Shown: positions 22,165 through 25,387 of the stretch, piece after piece | Position numbering within the stretch: the stretch's first letter is position 1 | Layout of the letters: every line of letters begins with the position of its first letter | Assembly: GCA_015295885.1 (NCBI GenBank) | Contig: DVEE01000023.1 | Location: 1-25,387, forward strand | DNA: 25,387 nucleotides | Source: Leptolyngbyaceae cyanobacterium M65_K2018_010 | GTDB taxonomy: Bacteria > Cyanobacteriota > Cyanobacteriia > Phormidesmidales > Phormidesmidaceae | Direction: 5' to 3' | Translations under genes and position numbers: made by a program | The notes under the pieces: model-generated | The model's input: the letters and a program-made list of their open reading frames with translations, nothing else | What the model was told of the DNA's origin: nothing | The model's database searches: none

Positions 22165-22173
22165 TGTTATAAT
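22165..22173 (+). promoter_or_regulatory. gyrB: Extended -10 promoter element of gyrB
   Basis: TGTTATAAT (TG-N then TATAAT at 22168-22173) lies 62 bases before the gyrB ATG. No good -35 is found at 17-bp spacing, which is usual for extended -10 promoters. A 5' untranslated leader of about 50-55 bases would result. Confidence 0.6.
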
Positions 22174-22234
22174 TTCAAGGCGTTTTGACCTGAATTGCTA
22201 TTAAACGGCTTATAGGCCATTTTGGAGCGGGAGT

Positions 22235-24175
22235 ATGACAACCAACTACGGTGCTGAGCAGATTCAAGTGCTGGAGGGTCTTGAACCTGTTCGTAAGCGT
22301 CCAGGCATGTACATTGGCAGCACTGGACCCCGTGGTCTTCATCACCTAGTGTACGAGGTTGTTGATAACTCCGTGGATGAGGCCCTGGCTGGCCACTGCA
22401 CCCGCATCGATGTGGCCCTGAATCGGGATGGGTCCGTCACCGTCGTTGATAACGGCCGCGGTATTCCCACCGACGTTCACCCTCGCACGGGAAAGTCAGC
22501 CTTAGAAACGGTGATGACGGTGCTGCACGCCGGCGGTAAGTTTGGCGGCGGCGGCTATAAAGTTTCCGGGGGGCTGCACGGGGTGGGTATCTCGGTGGTC
22601 AACGCCCTGTCGGAGTGGGTAGAGGTGACGGTCTGGCGCGATGGCCAGGTGCACAAACAGCGCTACGAGCGGGGAGTACCCCAGGGCGATCTAGAGGTTG
22701 CCCCGCTGCAGGAGCAGCGTCGCGGTACATCAGTGTCTTTTTTGCCGGATCATCAGATTTTCTCCACCGGCATTGAGTTTGACTACGATACCCTGGCGGC
22801 CCGGTTGCGAGAGTTGGCCTACCTAAATGCGGGGATTGAGATTGTCTTTACCGACTACCGGCTTGACCTGCTCAAGACCGATCAACCGAAGGTGTCCACC
22901 TACCACTATGCCGGTGGCATTAGCGAGTACATCGCCTACATCAATAGCGACAAGCAACCCATCCACGAGGAGATCATCCACATCGCGGCGGAGCGGGATG
23001 GCGTCCAGGTGGAAGCGGCCCTTCAGTGGTGTGTGGATGCCTACTCGGATAACTTGCTGGGGTTTGCCAACAACATCCGCACCATCGATGGCGGTACCCA
23101 CCTGGAGGGCTTAAAGGCGGTGCTCACCCGCACCCTAAACAACTTTGCCCGCAAGCGTAATAAGCGCAAGGAGGCGGAATCTAACCTGGCGGGGGAAAAC
23201 ATTCGCGAGGGGTTGACGGCGATTGTTTCGGTCAAGGTGCCAGAGCCGGAATTTGAGGGCCAGACTAAAACCAAACTGGGTAACACCGAAGTCCGCGGCA
23301 TTGTCGATTCTCTGGTGGGGGAGGCCCTGACCGAGTATTTGGACTTTCACCCCAATGTGGCCGATGCCATTCTCGAAAAGGCGATCCAGGCCTTTAATGC
23401 CGCCGAAGCGGCTCGACGGGCCCGGGAACTGGTGCGGCGTAAGTCGGTGCTGGAGTCGTCGACCCTGCCCGGTAAGCTGGCTGACTGTAGTAGTCGCGAC
23501 CCCAGCGAGTCGGAAATCTTTATTGTGGAAGGGGATTCGGCCGGAGGCAGTGCCAAGCAGGGGCGCGATCGCCGTTTCCAAGCAATTTTGCCGCTGCGGG
23601 GCAAAATTCTCAACATCGAGAAAACCGACGATGCCAAAATCTACAAAAATACCGAGATCCAAGCCCTGATTACGGCCCTGGGCTTAGGCATCAAGGGAGA
23701 AGAGTTTGACTCCTCCCAATTGCGGTACCACCGCATTTGTCTCATGACCGATGCGGATGTGGATGGTGCCCACATCCGGACCCTGCTTCTGACCTTCTTT
23801 TACCGCTACCAGCGCGAGTTGGTGGATCAGGGCTACGTCTACATCGCCTGCCCGCCCCTGTATAAGGTGGTGCGGGGTCGTAATCACTGGTATTGCTACA
23901 ACGATCGGGAACTGCAGACTCTTTTGAATGATCAGTTTCCAGCCAATGCCAAACCCGATATCCAGCGTTTCAAAGGGCTAGGGGAAATGATGCCCGATCA
24001 GCTTTGGGAAACCACCATGAACCCCGAAACCCGCACCATGAAACGGGTAGAAATTGAGGACGCGGCAGAGGCCGATCGCATCTTCACGATTTTGATGGGC
24101 GATCGGGTGGCGCCTCGGCGCGAGTTCATTGAAACCCACGGCCCCCGGATGAAACTGGAGGATTTGGATATCTAA
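22235..24175 (+). CDS. gyrB: DNA gyrase subunit B
   Basis: ATPase subunit of gyrase, which introduces negative supercoils. The 646 residues match the cyanobacterial length. The GHKL ATPase domain shows EVVDNSVDEALAGH (N45), VVDNGRGIPTDVHP and the ATP lid GGGGYKVSGGLHGVG. The transducer domain carries the catalytic QTKTKLGN. The TOPRIM domain shows EGDSAGGSAKQGRDR from E432 and the metal-binding DADVDGAHIR from D506. The ATG has GGAG seven bases upstream and an extended -10 promoter at 22165-22173. No gyrA is adjacent, typical for cyanobacteria. The stop overlaps the stop of the convergent ATPase gene by four bases. Confidence 0.98.
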   Translation: MTTNYGAEQIQVLEGLEPVRKRPGMYIGSTGPRGLHHLVYEVVDNSVDEALAGHCTRIDVALNRDGSVTVVDNGRGIPTDVHPRTGKSALETVMTVLHAGGKFGGGGYKVSGGLHGVGISVVNALSEWVEVTVWRDGQVHKQRYERGVPQGDLEVAPLQEQRRGTSVSFLPDHQIFSTGIEFDYDTLAARLRELAYLNAGIEIVFTDYRLDLLKTDQPKVSTYHYAGGISEYIAYINSDKQPIHEEIIHIAAERDGVQVEAALQWCVDAYSDNLLGFANNIRTIDGGTHLEGLKAVLTRTLNNFARKRNKRKEAESNLAGENIREGLTAIVSVKVPEPEFEGQTKTKLGNTEVRGIVDSLVGEALTEYLDFHPNVADAILEKAIQAFNAAEAARRARELVRRKSVLESSTLPGKLADCSSRDPSESEIFIVEGDSAGGSAKQGRDRRFQAILPLRGKILNIEKTDDAKIYKNTEIQALITALGLGIKGEEFDSSQLRYHRICLMTDADVDGAHIRTLLLTFFYRYQRELVDQGYVYIACPPLYKVVRGRNHWYCYNDRELQTLLNDQFPANAKPDIQRFKGLGEMMPDQLWETTMNPETRTMKRVEIEDAAEADRIFTILMGDRVAPRREFIETHGPRMKLEDLDI

Positions 24176-25387
24176 GGGATCCGGGCGGCGGGCTGATCCG
24201 GTTCCGCCGGGGTCGGTGGAGTGGCCTTGGTGGCTTCGTTGATGACCAGGGGGATTAGGGCACTGGCTGTGATCACTGCCGCGTCAAGCCAACTGAGGGG
24301 CGTCAGGCGGAGCAGGTGCCCCAGGGGGGGGATCCCCAAAGCCCCAAATTGCAGAGTCAGGGAAAGGCTCAGGGCAAGGGCCAAATAGCGGTTAGCGGGC
24401 AACCGTTGGGGACCAAACACACAGCGGGCCCTGGAACGACAACTGAGGGCATGGAGTAACTGGGCCAGGGTCAAACTCATAAACCCTAGGGTGCTGGCCT
24501 GGGGACCCATTCCATAGCGGTGCAGGGCAAACCCGTAGGCCCCCAGGGCGCTGACCGATAGCACCGTCGACTCCAGCACCATGCGCTGGAAGGCGGCAGG
24601 CTGAATAATCGGCTCTTCGGGGGGCCGAGGGGGCTGAGTCAGTACTCCGGGTTCCGCCGGTTCCAGCGCCAGGGCCAGGCCCGGAAAGATATCGGTGACT
24701 AAGTTGAGCCAGAGTAATTGCAGGGCATTGAGGGGTTGACCTAGGCCCAGACTAATAGCCGCAAACATCACCATGATTTCGCTTAGGTTGGTGGCCAGAA
24801 GAAAGTGCACTGCCTTGCGGATGTTGCCATAGATGGTGCGCCCCTGGCTCACCGCTTGGACCATGGTGCCTAGGTCATCGTCTTGTAAAATCACGTCGGC
24901 GACTTCCCGGGCCGCATCGGTCCCACTATGGCCCATGGCAATGCCCACCTCAGCTGCTTTCAGGGCTGGGGTATCGTTGATGCCATCGCCGGTCATGGCC
25001 ACCACCTGCCCCGCCCGTTGCAGGGCCTGGACCACCTGCAGCTTATGAGCGGGGCTAATGCGAGAAAAAATATGTACCTGCTGACACAGTTCCCCCGCCT
25101 GCTCTGGCGTGAGGTGGCTCAAATCGCTGCCATCCAGCATTTTCAGAGCCTTACCCTGGCTCAGGTTCAGGGCTTGGCCAATGGTATGGGCGGTGGGGCT
25201 CTGATCACCGGTCACCATGACCGTGGCAATGCCGGCTCGATGGAAAGTGGCAATCGCCTCCTTGACGCCGCTGCGAATAGGATCCGCCATACCTACTAAC
25301 CCCAGCCAAATCAGAGGGCTGGTAAATGCCAGGGGCTCTGGTGGGGGAGTCCCGTAGGCCACTCCCAAGACCCGCAGCCCCTGGCGG
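24172..25387 (-). CDS. P-type cation ATPase, C-terminal part (cut by window edge)
   Basis: The C-terminal roughly 400 residues of a cation pump that runs off the right edge; a TTG at 25368 is not the start, because the frame continues as RQGLRVLGVAY, a typical internal P-type sequence. Visible motifs are LGLVGMADPIRSGVKEAI, TGDQSPTAHTIGQALNL, the hinge TGDGINDTPALKAAEVGIAMG, and a helix-six region NLVTDIFPGLALALEP. Four to six C-terminal membrane helices follow. The type is P2-like (Ca2+ or related cation). The NLVTD is present as in calcium pumps, but the following IFPGLAL differs from the GLPALAL of SERCA-like pumps, so the ion is uncertain. The phosphorylation DKTGT motif is outside the window. 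It overlaps the gyrB stop by four bases. Confidence 0.9.
   Translation of the reverse strand, partial: RQGLRVLGVAYGTPPPEPLAFTSPLIWLGLVGMADPIRSGVKEAIATFHRAGIATVMVTGDQSPTAHTIGQALNLSQGKALKMLDGSDLSHLTPEQAGELCQQVHIFSRISPAHKLQVVQALQRAGQVVAMTGDGINDTPALKAAEVGIAMGHSGTDAAREVADVILQDDDLGTMVQAVSQGRTIYGNIRKAVHFLLATNLSEIMVMFAAISLGLGQPLNALQLLWLNLVTDIFPGLALALEPAEPGVLTQPPRPPEEPIIQPAAFQRMVLESTVLSVSALGAYGFALHRYGMGPQASTLGFMSLTLAQLLHALSCRSRARCVFGPQRLPANRYLALALSLSLTLQFGALGIPPLGHLLRLTPLSWLDAAVITASALIPLVINEATKATPPTPAEPDQPAARIP

Noticed and set aside
1567..23572. Nine GCGATCGC palindromes scattered through the window
   Set aside because: These are HIP1 elements, abundant in cyanobacterial genomes and not specific regulatory sites.

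Overview
The window is chromosomal DNA from a GC-rich cyanobacterium. The evidence is photosynthesis genes (petJ for cytochrome c6, psbX, ycf66, a ycf19/YggT-type gene), the cyanobacterial gene order rplS-trnW-secE-nusG-rplK-rplA-rplJ-rplL, and nine copies of the HIP1 octamer GCGATCGC (1567, 4443, 9504, 11610, 12926, 14420, 15880, 17118, 23565), where fewer than one is expected by chance. A Leptolyngbya-like filamentous lineage is plausible but cannot be fixed from the sequence. No insertion sequence, prophage, CRISPR array or integron was seen.

Layout. (1) 1-4535, minus strand: heme A biosynthesis genes ctaA and ctaB, then an ABC-2 exporter pair (ATPase and permease), then the start of a small exported protein cut by the left edge. 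(2) 4973-5871, plus strand: two small cyanobacterial proteins of unknown or weakly inferred function. (3) 6120-10403, plus strand: the translation and secretion cluster rplS, trnW, secE, nusG, rplK, rplA, rplJ, rplL. It has a well-formed L10 autoregulatory leader with an attenuator-like hairpin before rplJ, two hairpins between rplK and rplA, and a strong terminator after rplL. (4) 10422-13857: an electron-carrier region. petJ with its own terminator, a TPR protein and a His-containing exported protein lie on the minus strand. Divergent from petJ, overlapping genes encode a BlaI/CopY-type repressor and an M56 (BlaR1-type) membrane protease, the counterparts of the PetR/PetP copper switch of Synechocystis. 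(5) 13921-18645: a large membrane-anchored protein of unknown function, a small membrane protein, ycf66, the 39-residue psbX and a ycf19/YggT gene. (6) 18642-25387: accC, trnL(GAG), a YebC-family gene, miaA, gyrB, and the C-terminal two-fifths or so of a P-type cation ATPase cut by the right edge.

How the parts work together. ctaA and ctaB make heme A for terminal oxidases. Cytochrome c6 carries electrons from cytochrome b6f to photosystem I and also to oxidase. PetR and PetP are expected to tie petJ expression to copper, which favours plastocyanin. The most interesting part of the window is therefore the petJ / petR-petP divergent locus together with the uncharacterised TPR and exported genes downstream of petJ. 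Secondary points are the regulatory RNA structures in the ribosomal cluster, the unexplained ABC exporter attached to the heme A genes, short exact tandem duplications at five places, and two convergent gene pairs that share the same four bases for both stop codons.
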